Positions 13,262-24,075 of a DNA stretch of 63,693 nt are shown here, piece by piece. Source of the DNA: Chara braunii (Eukaryota; Streptophyta; Charophyceae; Charales; Characeae); assembly GCA_003427395.1 (NCBI GenBank), contig BFEA01000391.1:535876-599568 (forward strand), in the 5' to 3' direction. The notes beneath the pieces are model-generated. The model saw only the letters and a list, made by a program, of their open reading frames with translations, did not search any database and had not been told where the DNA came from. The position numbers and the translations under genes are program-made. Every line of letters begins with the position of its first letter. Positions within the stretch are counted from its first letter, which is position 1.

Positions 13262-14418
13262 GAGAGCTCCGCTTTCGGAGTCTCAAACGAACCTGGCCAC
13301 ATGAAAGGCCAGGTGCATTCCTATACAGTGAGGGCAAGTCCGTGGTTGCGACGACGGTCGTGAGTAGTCGTCTCATATTAGTGGTCGACCTTGCTCCCGG
13401 CGGTGTTCGGGGCCTTCATTCTAACAAGTGTTTGCGATCATGATAGTGCTGTAGGCCCCCCGGTGATGCTCATACTCCTAGTGTATTCGAATCCGAGACG
13501 CGGACTTCTTGCAGTAGAGTTCGACGTATGCACAATGCTTCTGAGTTTACCCCTATCTGGTCAGGATTCCGACCAGATTTAGGAAAGGTCGGTCAAGCAG
13601 AAGGAAGACAAAGATTGAGATGGGTAAGGAAAGTGTATCCTTGTGGGGAGAGAGAAAAAGAGAGACTGTCTGCTACCAGTGTAACGGAAGTCTGGTTGTC
13701 TGCAGTCGATAAGGTAAGAGAGCGGGCGTGCCTGTCGATTAGTACGCAGACCCGTTTGAGCGAGGACAGCCGCAGCAAGCGGGCCACAGAGAGAGGGAGT
13801 CTGTTGGTCTGGGGCTGCCGCCGATAAACCATTGCGTCGCTCCACACACCGCTCGAAGCAGCAAGGAAGGGAGGTTGCATAGCTATATGTCTGCTTACCA
13901 GCCGACAGGCTGCGCTAATTACCGTACAGGGTAATTAGAGGCAGATCTGGGACTGCAGACCTGTTTGCTGGTTGATGAGCAGTCCATTCGGTCGACGAAA
14001 CTAGTCGGGTAGCAAGCCGCGAGGGTGCAGGCTCCTACATAGGTAACAGGCTCGATGCCGAGAGCTTGTTGACCTGTGATCATTATATTTTGGAGCGGCG
14101 GTGTCGCAAAAATGCCTACAGCTGTTGAAGAGGGGTCTTTTCCTACGATCCGGAGAGTCGTCAAAGAAGGTCAAGAGTTGACAAGTTGACTTGGGTTGAC
14201 CAAGCTACTGAATATCCCTGGCCACCATTGTGGGGCCCTCAGGCGCGTCAAGGAACCAAAGCCCTCTTGCGCGAGTCTGAATGCACCTCTCCTGGATCTA
14301 AGAGACTCAAATCGTCCTCCTTCTGCCCTTCTTACTCTAAGTCTAGTCCTGTTCTGAAAGGAAGGCGGCAGGTGGGATTGCAACCCGTAGGACCACAACA
14401 AGACTCTGTGGGGAGTCT
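13262..14418. repeat. Second cluster of short hairpins
   Basis: Inverted repeats read directly are 13262-13284 (GGAG/CTCC core with a bulge), 13291-13314 (ACCTGGCC/GGCCAGGT, loop ACATGAAA), 13555-13578 (ATCTGGTC/GACCAGAT), 13899-13912 (CAGCC/GGCTG), 13915-13938 (CTAATTACC/GGTAATTAG), 14045-14070 (AACAGGCTC/GAGCTTGTT, one G:T) and 14401-14418 (AGACTC/GAGTCT). Loops are 4 to 8 bases. This is a higher density than six-letter matches would give by chance, and it leads directly into the loop-conserved array downstream. Confidence 0.6.
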
Positions 14419-14743
14419 ACCCACCAATTGCAGGAGCTCTGCCGGAACTCAGGAGGGGTTCTGGGGGCAGGGAACTGAGTGGTAATTTCCTGACTCCCTT
14501 TAAAAACCCAGCTATAACCCGTACATGTACATCTTGCTATGTTTGACTGAGTATACTTTATGCCCCCTACCTTTGACTTGGGTTTGACTTTCAGCACATG
14601 AAGCAGATTAAGTAAAAGAATGCATACGCAATTTTTAGTTTCAGTTTTTGTTGGTTGTCTGAAAGCAGATTGTGAAAATGGATTGCATCAGGGGAAACGT
14701 TGGAGGAAGGCAGTTTTGCTTATGCTTGAACGGGTCTTATAGG

Positions 14744-15562
14744 GTCAGGCATAGTTTCTAAGATGAATGATCTGACTGCTGTGTTTTGTTTCGTTTTTTG
14801 AAGGACCAAGCATTGTTTTTAAAATGAATGGCTTGGTAGCTATGTTTATTTAATTTAACCAGATATTATTTCTAAGATGAATGGTATGGTTGTTGTTTCG
14901 ATGAGGTATTGATTGCGCAAACTTTGAGGACCCAACATTGTTTCTAAGATGAATGGTTTGGTCGCTGTTTATTTTTGGGTGGTTTCTGAACAGTCTCTGG
15001 GACTTGACCCAGAGTACTCTGTTTTTTTTAGTGTTGAGAAAAGAGGGTTGAGCATTGTTTCTAAGATGAATGGTTCAACTCTTTTTATTGTTTTATTCTG
15101 AAGGTGGTTCAGGTCAAAGACTGAACATTGTTTCTAAGACGAATGGTCTAAGTCTAAGGCCTCATGATTATAATGTGAACAAGGGAATATGACTCTCCAT
15201 ATTTCTCTATCTATATGCTTATAAGAACAAGACTAGCGAGACATTGTTTCTAAGACGAATGGTCTAACTATAGCCTTATCACAAATTAAGAGAGTATAAC
15301 TAAGAGCTATAATTGAAGGTAACTTGGGCCGGCTGAGCATTGTTTCTAAGCTAAATGGTTCAGTCCTATGCTCATTTTTTAAGATTAAACTCAGAGAAGT
15401 ATATATAGCCTGGCTGTTTAGACAGATCAGGGCGACTGAGCATGGTTTATAAGACGAATGGCTTAGTCATATGCCCAATGAAGAGAGAAGTAGTTGTGCA
15501 ACCTCTTCGTATATAACTAAGGCAAAGAGTTGACATTGTTTCTAAGATGAATGATCTAACTC
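14744..15562. repeat. Array of ten hairpins with one conserved loop and variable paired arms
   Basis: Ten copies share the core CATTGTTTCTAAGATGAATG. The core's own ends (CATT/AATG) pair, leaving a 12-base apical loop. Outside the core each copy has a different 5' arm and a matching 3' arm, usually after one unpaired G. Hairpin spans are 14744-14776 (GTCAG/CTGAC), 14805-14837 (ACCAAGC/GCTTGGT), 14857-14891 (AACCA/TGGTT), 14929-14963 (GACCCAAC/GTTTGGTC), 15045-15081 (GGGTTGAGC/GTTCAACTC), 15118-15155 (AGACT/AGTCT), 15234-15270 (TAGCGAGAC/GTCTAACTA), 15331-15365 (GGCTGAGC/GTTCAGTC), 15434-15468 (GACTGAGC/GCTTAGTC) and 15527-15562 (GAGTTGA/TCTAACTC). Spacers of 20-80 bases are not conserved. No open frame crosses the array. 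Confidence 0.85.
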
Positions 15563-15848
15563 GATGCCCTATGTAAGCTAGGTATAAAGGGATAAATCAT
15601 TGAAAGACTATGAACTATTGTTTGTCAAATGTAACTTGGGCTGGTGAGAGTACTTACCTTTGTGGTTTGACCTTGCATGTGGTTGAGTGAGATCACTACT
15701 TAGTCTGAGTTTCAGTTTGACAGGTAGTTGCTTTAGAGGCTTATCACGTGCTAGAGCGATAGGAGTTGGTTCAAATTTCTGCATTTTCTGAGTTAACTTT
15801 ATTTTACTTAAACCAATTCTCTCATTTCTAAGACTTTTTGTTATACTT

Positions 15849-16190
15849 GGCTTTATATAAATTTTGGTAAGCTACTTTCTCTACCAGAAGTGCTGCCGAA
15901 AATTTCTGCAAATCCAAGGAGTTAGTCAAATCTTGGTTTTTCAAATTTCAACTTGTCTAAATTTCATACATGGCTTAGTAAAAATATGGAAAGTCTCCTT
16001 TTCTAAAGGGAGTGCTGCCCAAATTTTTGTTAATTCAGGGAGGTAGGCAAAATTTGACTTTGAAAAGTCGAAGACTATTTCTTTTTTCATATTCAGGCTG
16101 ATATAAATTTTAGAAAGACATTTTTCCTACGGGAAGCGCTGCCGAAATTTTCTTAGTTTAAAGGAGTTAGGTTATATTTTGGCAGGTGGC
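15849..16190. repeat. Three-copy ~122-bp repeat with small hairpins
   Basis: Three diverged copies are centred near 15885, 16010 and 16137. Each has a TATAAATTTT-like left part, a small hairpin (15874-15891, 15995-16012, 16122-16136) and a conserved right part AGTGCTGCCGAAA followed about 20 bases later by GGAGTTAG. The hairpin arms differ between copies (ACTT..CT/AGAAGT, CTCCTTT/AAAGGGAG, TTTCC/GGGAA) but remain complementary. The layout echoes the array just upstream. Confidence 0.7.
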
Positions 16191-16682
16191 AATTCTGGCA
16201 ATCCACCCTGAATAAGGAAAATCTTGTCATAGGTTTGCCTTGCGTTGGGCACTGGCTTAGAGGCAGGTCTAGGCTTAGCTTGTAGAACGGTCTTGGGTGA
16301 GGATGTGTTATGGAGCTGTATTCTCTATACACTTATGATTTTAGCTTGAAGATTGGTCTATCTTGTGTTTCAGATCTTCTTACTCAATTGATTTAGGACT
16401 TGGGCTAGATTCAGCTTGATCTTACGAGGATCATCTTTTGTGATCATTGATAACAGGTCGGTTGTCGATTCGTCGGTTTACGATTCAACTCCAATCCACT
16501 CCTGTCACTCAACCTAAAGGCTTTAACCTTGTATGTATTAAGTATTTTATTTTGAAGAGTCGCACAAGAGTGAGGCTTGCATGGCTAAAGCAAGGGGTAT
16601 GAGTGCAGGGAATGGTTGAAGTTGACCCCGTGTAGTGCATGAACTTTTTGGTTGAATCTTTGATGTGATTGCAAGTATGTTT
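16191..16682. other. No recognisable gene
   Basis: Non-coding appearance. A word pair GGTCGGTTGTCGATTCG / GTCGGTTTACGATTC near 16457-16490 is a short imperfect duplication. Confidence 0.3.
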
Positions 16683-17066
16683 GGTGATTCGGACTTTGGA
16701 TTTGACTGTCTGCGAGAGGAGTCTCATTGTGACTGTAAGAAGTGATCGTCCTATATAAATAACCCTCTATATATATGCAAATATATATGTCTTGAGTGTT
16801 TCGTGCAGCCCACCATGACCGCGCGTAAGAGTTAAACAGATTATGTTTTTGAGAGAAAAAATGGATGGTGATTCGGACTTTGGATTTGACTGTCTGCGCT
16901 CACATACATATATATATGGCTGAGAGGAGTCTCATTATGACTATAAGAAGTGATCGTCCTATATAAATAACCCTCTATATATATGCAAATATATATGTCT
17001 TGAGTGTTTCGTGCATCCCACCACGACCGCGCGTAAGAGTTACACAGATTATGTTTTTGAGAGAAA
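16683..17066. repeat. Tandem duplication, ~185-bp unit
   Basis: The segment starting GGTGATTCGGACTTTGGATTTG at 16683 recurs at 16867, and the two run in parallel to the GAGAGAAAAA tract. The second copy carries about 28 extra bases (a TATATA run) after TGTCTGCG. Both include CTATATAAATAACCC, a TATA-like word, so each could hold a promoter-like element. The duplication abuts the start of the dispersed repeat copy at 17067. Confidence 0.8.
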
Positions 17067-17562
17067 AAGGGATTTTTTTTTACCCTTTGCTTTTCAGAAT
17101 TATTATGTAGTTGGACGTTGTAGTTCGTGACAGTCGTCAAAGTCAAACCCCTTGACTTATTTCTAGGCCCTAGGTGAAGGAGCTGGTCTCTGGGGCAATA
17201 AGAGACGATTGCCACCACAGGTATGAACCTGTGTACCACCCACTCTCCGCAAGGTGCAGAAGAGGGTGTGGTTCTCAACCGCACTTGGCGGTTGTCCAGC
17301 GTCGAGAGATCATTCCCTCAAGGCGTGTGTCAACCGACACTTGAGTTTCGAACGCGACCCTTGAGATTAACGAGGATCGCATGAGTATGGGTACTACATA
17401 GTACGCCATCATCCCGACCGCTTGCGTACATTTACATTGCGAGTCGATATGAGCTAGCCCCTCGTTCGCACGATTTTGTACTAAGTCTCGCACGTGACGC
17501 CTATCCGATTTCCGCATCGGAGAGTGATGGTATGGCCACTGAAGGGACTAGGAGTGTTGTCG
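17067..17562. repeat. Dispersed ~1-kb repeat, first half of an interrupted copy
   Basis: It is the same sequence as 2823-3317, in the same orientation. The match stops at GTTGTCG (17562), exactly where the intact copy continues. The second half resumes at 21849. The last matched base corresponds to 3317 and the first resumed base to 3319, so the break is almost clean. Confidence 0.75.
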
Positions 17563-19014
17563 TGTTGTCGGGCGGCCGAAGGTAAGTCGACCACCCAAAC
17601 TTCGACGGATTGGGTCTTGGATTAAGTGCCTAAAGAAGGATTGACTGGGACTTTCATCGGAGCCATCGGAAAAAATTAGGGGTCAGAAAGAAACCCCTAA
17701 AATTCCCCGCATCGACTGTTGAAACTAACCCTTGAGATCAACAAGAGGAGCGGTCATGCCTGCCGCGCCTAGCACCTATCATTTTCGTCCGTTCCAAGGT
17801 TGTCCCCGAAGCGGCCGGCCGCGGTACGGAGGCACGGTAGTAGGCGTCGGTGCATCGCTTTCACAATGAGCGATTGACGAAGGGATGACCCTTCAAATTT
17901 TATTAGTACTAATGACGGAATTAAAAATAAGAAAAATAATTAAAAATAAAAAGAGAGAAGAAAATAAATTAAAAATTAATTAATTGATTTTCTTTAGAAT
18001 TTATTTTCGCAAAATTGTCCCCATTTTTCATCGATTTTAATGTCAGCATTAAAAATAAAAAAGGGAAATTAAATAATAAAGGAGAACAAAAACGAATAAT
18101 TATTGATCACTTGATTAAATTTTTGATGGGATTTATTTTTGATGGATTTTGCTGAAGATTATCAAATCACCCTTGGTTCATCGATCCGTATGGATTCCTG
18201 ATGATTATGGACCGCCGCCTGGATTTACCCGATTTGCCTAATTACTGGTCTCGGTGTGACCCCGATGTTGTTGAGTGAATGAGACCAGTTTTGATGTTTA
18301 CGGTTACTTCGTGGATGTGGGGCGGTCACCGACACAACGCTGTTACGCTGGAACGGTTAATGGTTCAGACCTAGTATGATACTATCATTGGGGCAACGTC
18401 GGTACGGGCTACTTTGGTTCACTGTTGAGACGACCTGGATGGTCGCTAGTTCGGAGCGGCACACGCATTGGTTCGGCGTCGAAGAGGTACTGTAGGTTGG
18501 TACTTATTTTCAGGTTTGGAACCGGTATGGTCACTGGTTTGGCGCAGGAACGGTTCACTAATGCGGCTCGATTGCTGCCGGTATGGCAACTGTACCAGGC
18601 CTGGATCTGCACCACAAGGGTCATTGTTGGGCCCGTTGTTGGTCCCATTGGTACCGGACCAAAGGCCTGTTCACCGGGCCTGGATCTATAGTCCAAGCTA
18701 ACAAGTGGTACCGGGCCAGTTGCTGGTACTGGGCCAGTTGCTGGTACTGGGCCAGCAGCTTTACCCGTTTCTTTTCGGGCATGGGCCTGCCCACACGGGT
18801 ACCAGTCCAGCTGGTGGCTCAAGGGAGCAGCCTGCTGGCAGCTATACAAGGAACGGGCTTCACTTTGTGGGACAATTCGCCTTGGGGGGGGACGACGGCG
18901 TACACGGTGAACACTGCGACCAAGATGTGCGCCGCCTATGGAAGAGATGCGAGAGGGGGAGATGCGCATTAGGGAGATGACGGCGCGCAAGGTGTACGCC
19001 GCCCACCAGGGTGG

Positions 19015-19165
19015 CGCCAAGAGAGACTGCGAGAGAGAGAGTGCACAGTAAGAAAGAGAAAGCACGCAGTGAGAGAGAGGGAGGGTGCGCAGTGAGAGAG
19101 AGAGAGTGCACAGTGAGAGAGAGAGAGAGTGCGCGGTGAGAGAGAGAGACTTTGCAGCGAGTAAG
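19015..19165. repeat. GA-rich microsatellite
   Basis: Runs of (GA)n are separated by GTGCACAGT or GTGCGCAGT at about 20-30 base spacing, giving a compound microsatellite. Further (GA)n runs occur at 19500-19545 and 20560-20760. Confidence 0.8.
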
Positions 19166-20040
19166 AGAGAGGAGGATTGAACATTGGGCGACGACGGACA
19201 TCCAGCTCTGGTTGTTGCTGATTGTAGATTGGGCCAGGGTAGGTGACCAAGTACGAGGCAGGCTATGGAGAAAACAGAGGGAGAAGAATAAAAAGTGGAC
19301 GTGCATCTTTTCAAGATCTCATTGAGGAATCATTTTTCTTGGTTGAGCTACTCTAGTGCTACGATCCTCTCAAAATTGGAGCCCCCGGTGTGCTGCTGAA
19401 GCACAATGACATTGCAATGTACCTGTTCATGTTCATACTAAAGAATCCTTAGCATCTGTTGATTTGGTGATTGATCCAACGAAGCAGCGGAGCACTCAGT
19501 CCGTGTGTTAGCACATGGGAGAGAGAGAGAGCGGAGAGAGAGAGAAAGAGGATTGATTATTTATTTATTTATTTAATAGGATGCACCCACCTCCAATCTC
19601 ACATGAACGTCATTGCACATATTGCAGTGCATGAACCGGGACGGCTTCCTAGTTAGTGCCACGTTCACGAAAGGATGCGTGGCCAGAGCTAATCAAGGTT
19701 TAAGTACACACATCAATCATGGGAGGGGGAGTGCTCAGAGAATGAGAAAGTGTGCACAGACTGATAACGTTCAAATTCTATCAAGTTCGAGCCAGCGAGC
19801 AAGCTGGTCGAGCGAAAGCATCAATGGTACTTGCATAGGTGAGTAAAAGAGTGATTGACAGTCAGGAAGTTAGTAAGAGAGAGTGAACAAGCACACCACT
19901 CTCCCGTGGATATAGCACAAGTGATTTGGCTATACCTGGGTGGGAAATTGCCACAGATGAAACGCTGAAGACTGTGTGTTCTAATCGGGGGAGAGTAGTA
20001 TCAAAGGCAGCGAATTGCTTGATCCAATATGGCTTAATAC

Positions 20041-20390
20041 AGCCACTCATGCTGATGAGAGAGACAGACGAGCCCGCAGTTGATGTGATCAACCACTCAT
20101 ACTGATGAGAGAAACACACAAGCCCACAATTGGTGTGATCAGCCACTCATGCTGATGAGAGAAACAGACGAGCCCGCAGTTGGTGTGATTAGCCACTCAT
20201 GTTGATGAGAGAAACATACGAGCCCGCAGTTGGTGTGATCAGCCAGTCATGCTGGTGAGAGAAACAGATGAGCCCGCAGTTGGTGTGATCAGCCACTCAT
20301 GCTGGTAAGAGAAACAGATGTACCCGCAATTGGTGGGATCAACCACTCATGCTGATGAGAGAACCAGATGCACCCGCAGTTGTCGTGACC
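20041..20390. repeat. Minisatellite, seven exact-length 50-bp units
   Basis: Units begin at 20041, 20091, 20141, 20191, 20241, 20291 and 20341, each 50 bases long with no indels, and a partial eighth follows to about 20411. The consensus begins AGCCACTCATGCTGATGAGA. Divergence is by substitution only. Open frames across it on both strands are by-products of the repeat, because 50 is not a multiple of three. Confidence 0.95.
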
Positions 20391-21219
20391 AGTCACGTAC
20401 GCTGAAGAGAGTAGCAAAAGTATACTCGGTCCACGCTGTACACATTTTGTGTTCACGGATGAGCAACGAGCTCGTATCCACCACCTGTAAGGAAAGCTGC
20501 AATGGCCGATGCAGGCTCGCTTTGTGAGAAGCAAGTGCGGCGAGAGTGCAACATTTTCTGAGAAGAGAGAGACATAGAGAGAGAGAGAGAGAGAGAGAGG
20601 AAGAGGGAGTGTCTATGTACGTGGGCGAGCGTGTGAGTGAGCGGGAAAGAGAGTGTGTAGAAGTGAGTGAGTGAGCGGATGAGCAAGTGAGAGAGAGAGT
20701 GCTCTGGTAGAGAGGGTGTGTGTTGTGTGTGAGAGAGAGAAAGGAAAGAGAGTCGATTGATATAGGTTTCTGTTTCTTGATATTATTATTATTTATATAT
20801 ATATATAAATTATTATTCCCTTTCTTCATTCCCTTTCATGCCTGATCATGGGCAAGTGGAGAGCAAACGAGCAGGGTTGAGAACTGGCAGGGGACAGGGC
20901 AGCAGACAGCGCCAGACATGGATGCACAAAGCCTGCTTAAAGGGTGGGAAATGTGTGCGTTGCTACGGGGTCAATAACAGACTGACGGATAGCACGCGCC
21001 AGATTTGATCTCGTCCAGGTACATTCAAAGTCAGGCATGTGAGTAGATCTACCGGGCGGGGGCAATGATCTGAGCATGCGTGGGGAAATGGGAAAACGAA
21101 AGTGGACATCTCTATTACTGATTTGAAGGCTTATGGTCTGATCCGCTGCATAGCAGCTCCAGATGGCTGGTAGGGAGTTCTCTTCCGTATATCAAAGAGG
21201 TGTTTGCCCCGCGGTTGAT

Positions 21220-21520
21220 CAGGATTTATCTCCCTGGATATTGGTCTGGTTACACACACAAGGAACGAGCCTTTTGATTGGCTATGTGGAACAGTGAGAA
21301 ACGAGCTGGTTGATTGGTCCGGAAACGCAACGTGGCTCACTAATACGGTGAAGCCTGATCTCGGTGATTGAACTGATTACGCATCGAGCTTGCAGTGTGG
21401 CTCACTTATACCGAGAAGTTTGATCATGTCGATTGAGCTGGTTACATGTCTCTGGTTGCACACCCAACAGTCGAACCTGCTGTGTGGCTTTCTGATACGG
21501 CGAAATTTGATCCCACTAAT
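21220..21520. repeat. Degenerate ~85-bp tandem repeat
   Basis: The phrase GTGTGGCTCACT followed by an ATACGGNGAAG-like word and TGATC recurs near 21311, 21398 and 21482 (spacing about 87 and 84). Each is followed by a GATTGAGCTGGTTAC-like phrase. An older, more diverged copy may precede it near 21225. Confidence 0.65.
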
Positions 21521-21848
21521 TGGCCTGGTAACACAAACAAGGAAAGTACTTTATTACTGTATTGCTTTCGAAAATTCTGCGAAGAAATTTGCAATGACGT
21601 TTAAAGGTGGAAATCAAAACAGCGGATAAGCTCTATCGAATTAAACATAGTTTTGACTCTTCTTTTAATATTATTTTTATTTTGTTTTGTTTTTAATGCA
21701 ACCCTGAAAAGGGAGATCTTGACAGGCTATGCGAGTCTCGGCACCCTACTGGCCGTCGAGGACCTCGGAAGCGGGCGCGTCGAGTGACAGGCGGGTGGCC
21801 CTTGGCTTCGGTGAACAGTAGGTACCCCTCCCCGGGTTTCCTCACAGC

Positions 21849-22343
21849 GTTGTTTGGTGTATGCGTGTGTGGTTTATTTTTGTGTTCGTAGTGTGGTGTA
21901 TGCGTGGTGAGTGGGATACATCCTAGTTGACTGACGTCGAGTCGCTTTGGGGATTTCAGTCTCCCCAGTGTGTCGGTTCATGTGCGGGTTCGATAGAGGC
22001 GTGGGACCGCGCGTACCCCCTATGCGACAGCGAACGAGAAACGCCCTCGGCTGGTCCACCTCTGCGATTGCAACTGACCAGCTTTCGTGTTGTGGATTGG
22101 TACCTCGGCGGGGATATGCCCACCGAAGGGAGGTGACAACTCCCGTAAGGTGGAGGTAAGTCGTGCCTCGCGTAAGCCCTATCTTGTCGTAGGGGTTCGC
22201 GGGAGGTATGGTTGGCGGACTCGGCCGGAGCGGCTTGTGGAAGCTCCGCGTATATTCGCGACGAGGATTTAGACCAACTCTTGCGTGACGCGGCCGGGAG
22301 GGTCCCGCGCTGCCTTGTGGGGCGCCGGACCGATGCGCTCGAC
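21849..22343. repeat. Dispersed ~1-kb repeat, second half of an interrupted copy
   Basis: It matches 3319-3813 in the same orientation at high identity, ending at GCGCTCGAC in both. A new minisatellite starts directly after this end, so the repeat boundary is sharp. Confidence 0.75.
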
Positions 22344-22960
22344 ACCGCCACATCACCAAGTGAAGGAAAGACTGAACTTGCACCAAAGAGACTACAACAC
22401 ATACATACATGAGTTATGAAGCAACAAGCAAGGAACCGGTACTTCACCAAGTGAGAGAAGACTGAACTTGCACCAATGAGACTACAACACATACATACAT
22501 GAGTCATGGAGCAACTAGGAAGGAACTAGTACATCACTAGATGACAGAAAAACTGAACTTGCACCATGAGACTACAGCACATTCATACATGAGCTATGGG
22601 GTAACTAGGAAGGAACCACAACATTGCCAAGTGAAGGAAAGACTGAACTTGCACTAAAGAAACTACAACACATATATACATGAGCTATGGAGCAACTAGG
22701 AAGGAACCGGTACATCAGTAGATGAGAGAAAGAATGGACTTGCACCAATGAGACTACATCACATGCATACATGAACTATGGAGCAACTAGGAAGGAACCG
22801 TCCCATCACCAAGTAAAGGAAAAACTCAACATGCACCAAGGAGAGTATAAGATATACCTACATGAGCTATGGAGCAACTAAAAAGGAACCGCCACATCAC
22901 CTAAGTGAAGGAAAGACTGGACTTGCACCAAAGAGACTACAACATATACATAAGGCACAT
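22344..22960. repeat. Minisatellite, ~90-bp units, about seven copies
   Basis: Units start near 22347, 22440, 22530, 22620, 22712, 22803 and 22892. Each contains a CATCACCAAGTGAAGGAAAG-like start, ACTGAACTTGCACC, GAGACTACAACACAT, ATACATGAGCTATGG and AGCAACTAGGAAGGAACC. The last unit breaks off near 22955. The part GGAACCGnnACATCACC marks the unit join. Confidence 0.9.
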
Positions 22961-23439
22961 GAGGAGGCTCATGGGTTGACCGGTACTCTGGTTTCATCCT
23001 ACGTAAGCTGAGGGAGCAGTCTGCCACACTCACATTTGCATGATGAGTGTCTATGCTGCCCAACTGAGCTCATAGGAGCACTCTACTGACTTGGAGTAAA
23101 AGGAGGGGAACCGCCGCCAGTTGGGAGCCTTGGAGGAGGCTGTGAGCTAGTAGAAGCTGCCATAGTGTGAGTAGTGGGGACTCAAGGGGGTGTCCGCCAT
23201 AGCCCCCATGTTGTGGGAGAGAGAGAAAGGCTTGAAGGAGTTCATTCAACCCTCATAAAGGGGAGGACTCCATAGCCTTGGGAGTGCGAGTTTGCTATAG
23301 TTAGAGGAAGACTGAGAAAGGGAGGAGATGAAGGCTTCGGGAAGAAGAGAGCCATAGCTAAGTAAGGAGGAGAGAGCTTCATCATGATTGGTCTTCTACA
23401 TCAAGAGAAGGAAGGAGAGCTGAGTGAGAACAAAGATAA
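22961..23439. other. No recognisable gene
   Basis: Purine-rich sequence leading into the CTT tract. No domain, RNA or clear repeat was recognised. Confidence 0.3.
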
Positions 23440-23487
23440 GAAGCTTCTTCTTCTTCTTCTTCTTTCGCTCGATCTTTTTCTCCTTCT

Positions 23488-23518
<31 letters not shown>

Positions 23519-23606
23519 TTTCTTCTTCTTCCTCCTCCTCTTCTTCTTCTTCTTCTTCTTCTTTTTTTTCTCTTCCACTTCTTCTTCTTCTTCTTCTTCT
23601 TTCATT
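23440..23606. repeat. CTT/CTC microsatellite
   Basis: A nearly pure pyrimidine tract is built from (CTT)n with CTC and T-run interruptions. It gives long Leu/Phe or Lys/Glu frames on the two strands, which are artefacts of the repeat. Confidence 0.95.
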
Positions 23607-24075
23607 TTTTTTTCTACTCCCCCTCCCCTCTTCCTTTTTTCCTTCTTCCTCATCATCTTCTAATCCTTCTTCAGGGGGGGGGTAGAAAATAGCTCCTCCA
23701 TTGATAATGTCTCCATGATGGTCATTTCCTTCACTTCTTGGCCTGGGATTTACTCACTCTCACCTCAAAATATATCTCTCCCTCCGGTTGGGAGTAAATC
23801 GTTACTTTGATTTTCACTCATGGAGGCACTTTGGTAATCCTAGTCTCCCACATTGTCAATTTCTCCATCATTTGATGATCCGATTCAAGGCTGGAGGCTT
23901 CCACGAGGGCTATGCAGGTGTTTGAGCAAGTCTCACTCACCTGCAACTCTTGTATCTCACTTCGTGATGTAGCGGTTCCTTCCTAGTTGCTCAATAACTC
24001 AGAGGTACCCTCAAAGCAAAATCCCACCACTAGGTCTCTGCGGGGGTACATGGGCCTCATTTTGGCCAAGTACAT

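Larger units (their letters stand above)
17563..21848. mobile_element. 4.3-kb segment interrupting the 1-kb repeat; possible insertion
   Basis: The two halves of the dispersed repeat flank this interval, as an insertion would leave them. It starts TGTTGTCGGG and ends CCTCACAGC. I could not find long terminal repeats, terminal inverted repeats or a clear target-site duplication. No transposase or polymerase is present. The content is non-coding: an AT-rich stretch (17890-18180), a region with repeated GGTACYGGGCC words (18410-18780), GA-rich tracts and minisatellites listed separately. The minus-strand frame 18409-19314 (301 codons) is repetitive in translation and probably not a gene. A non-autonomous element or a rearrangement join are both possible. 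Confidence 0.4.

Noticed and set aside
14744-15562. Box C/D snoRNA cluster
   Set aside because: The core contains AAGATGAATG, which resembles a C box (RTGATGA) only loosely, and no consistent CTGA D box sits at the other end of the copies.
14744-15562. CRISPR array
   Set aside because: The repeat is interrupted by variable arms, spacers range from about 20 to 80 bases, and the setting is eukaryotic with no cas genes.
18409-19314. 301-codon minus-strand frame
   Set aside because: Its translation is made of GPVPAT and Ser/Leu repeats that follow DNA repeats. No domain, and both other frames are also open over parts.
23384-23692. 102-codon Leu/Phe-rich frame and its Lys/Glu-rich antisense
   Set aside because: Pure consequence of the CTT microsatellite; every frame is open.
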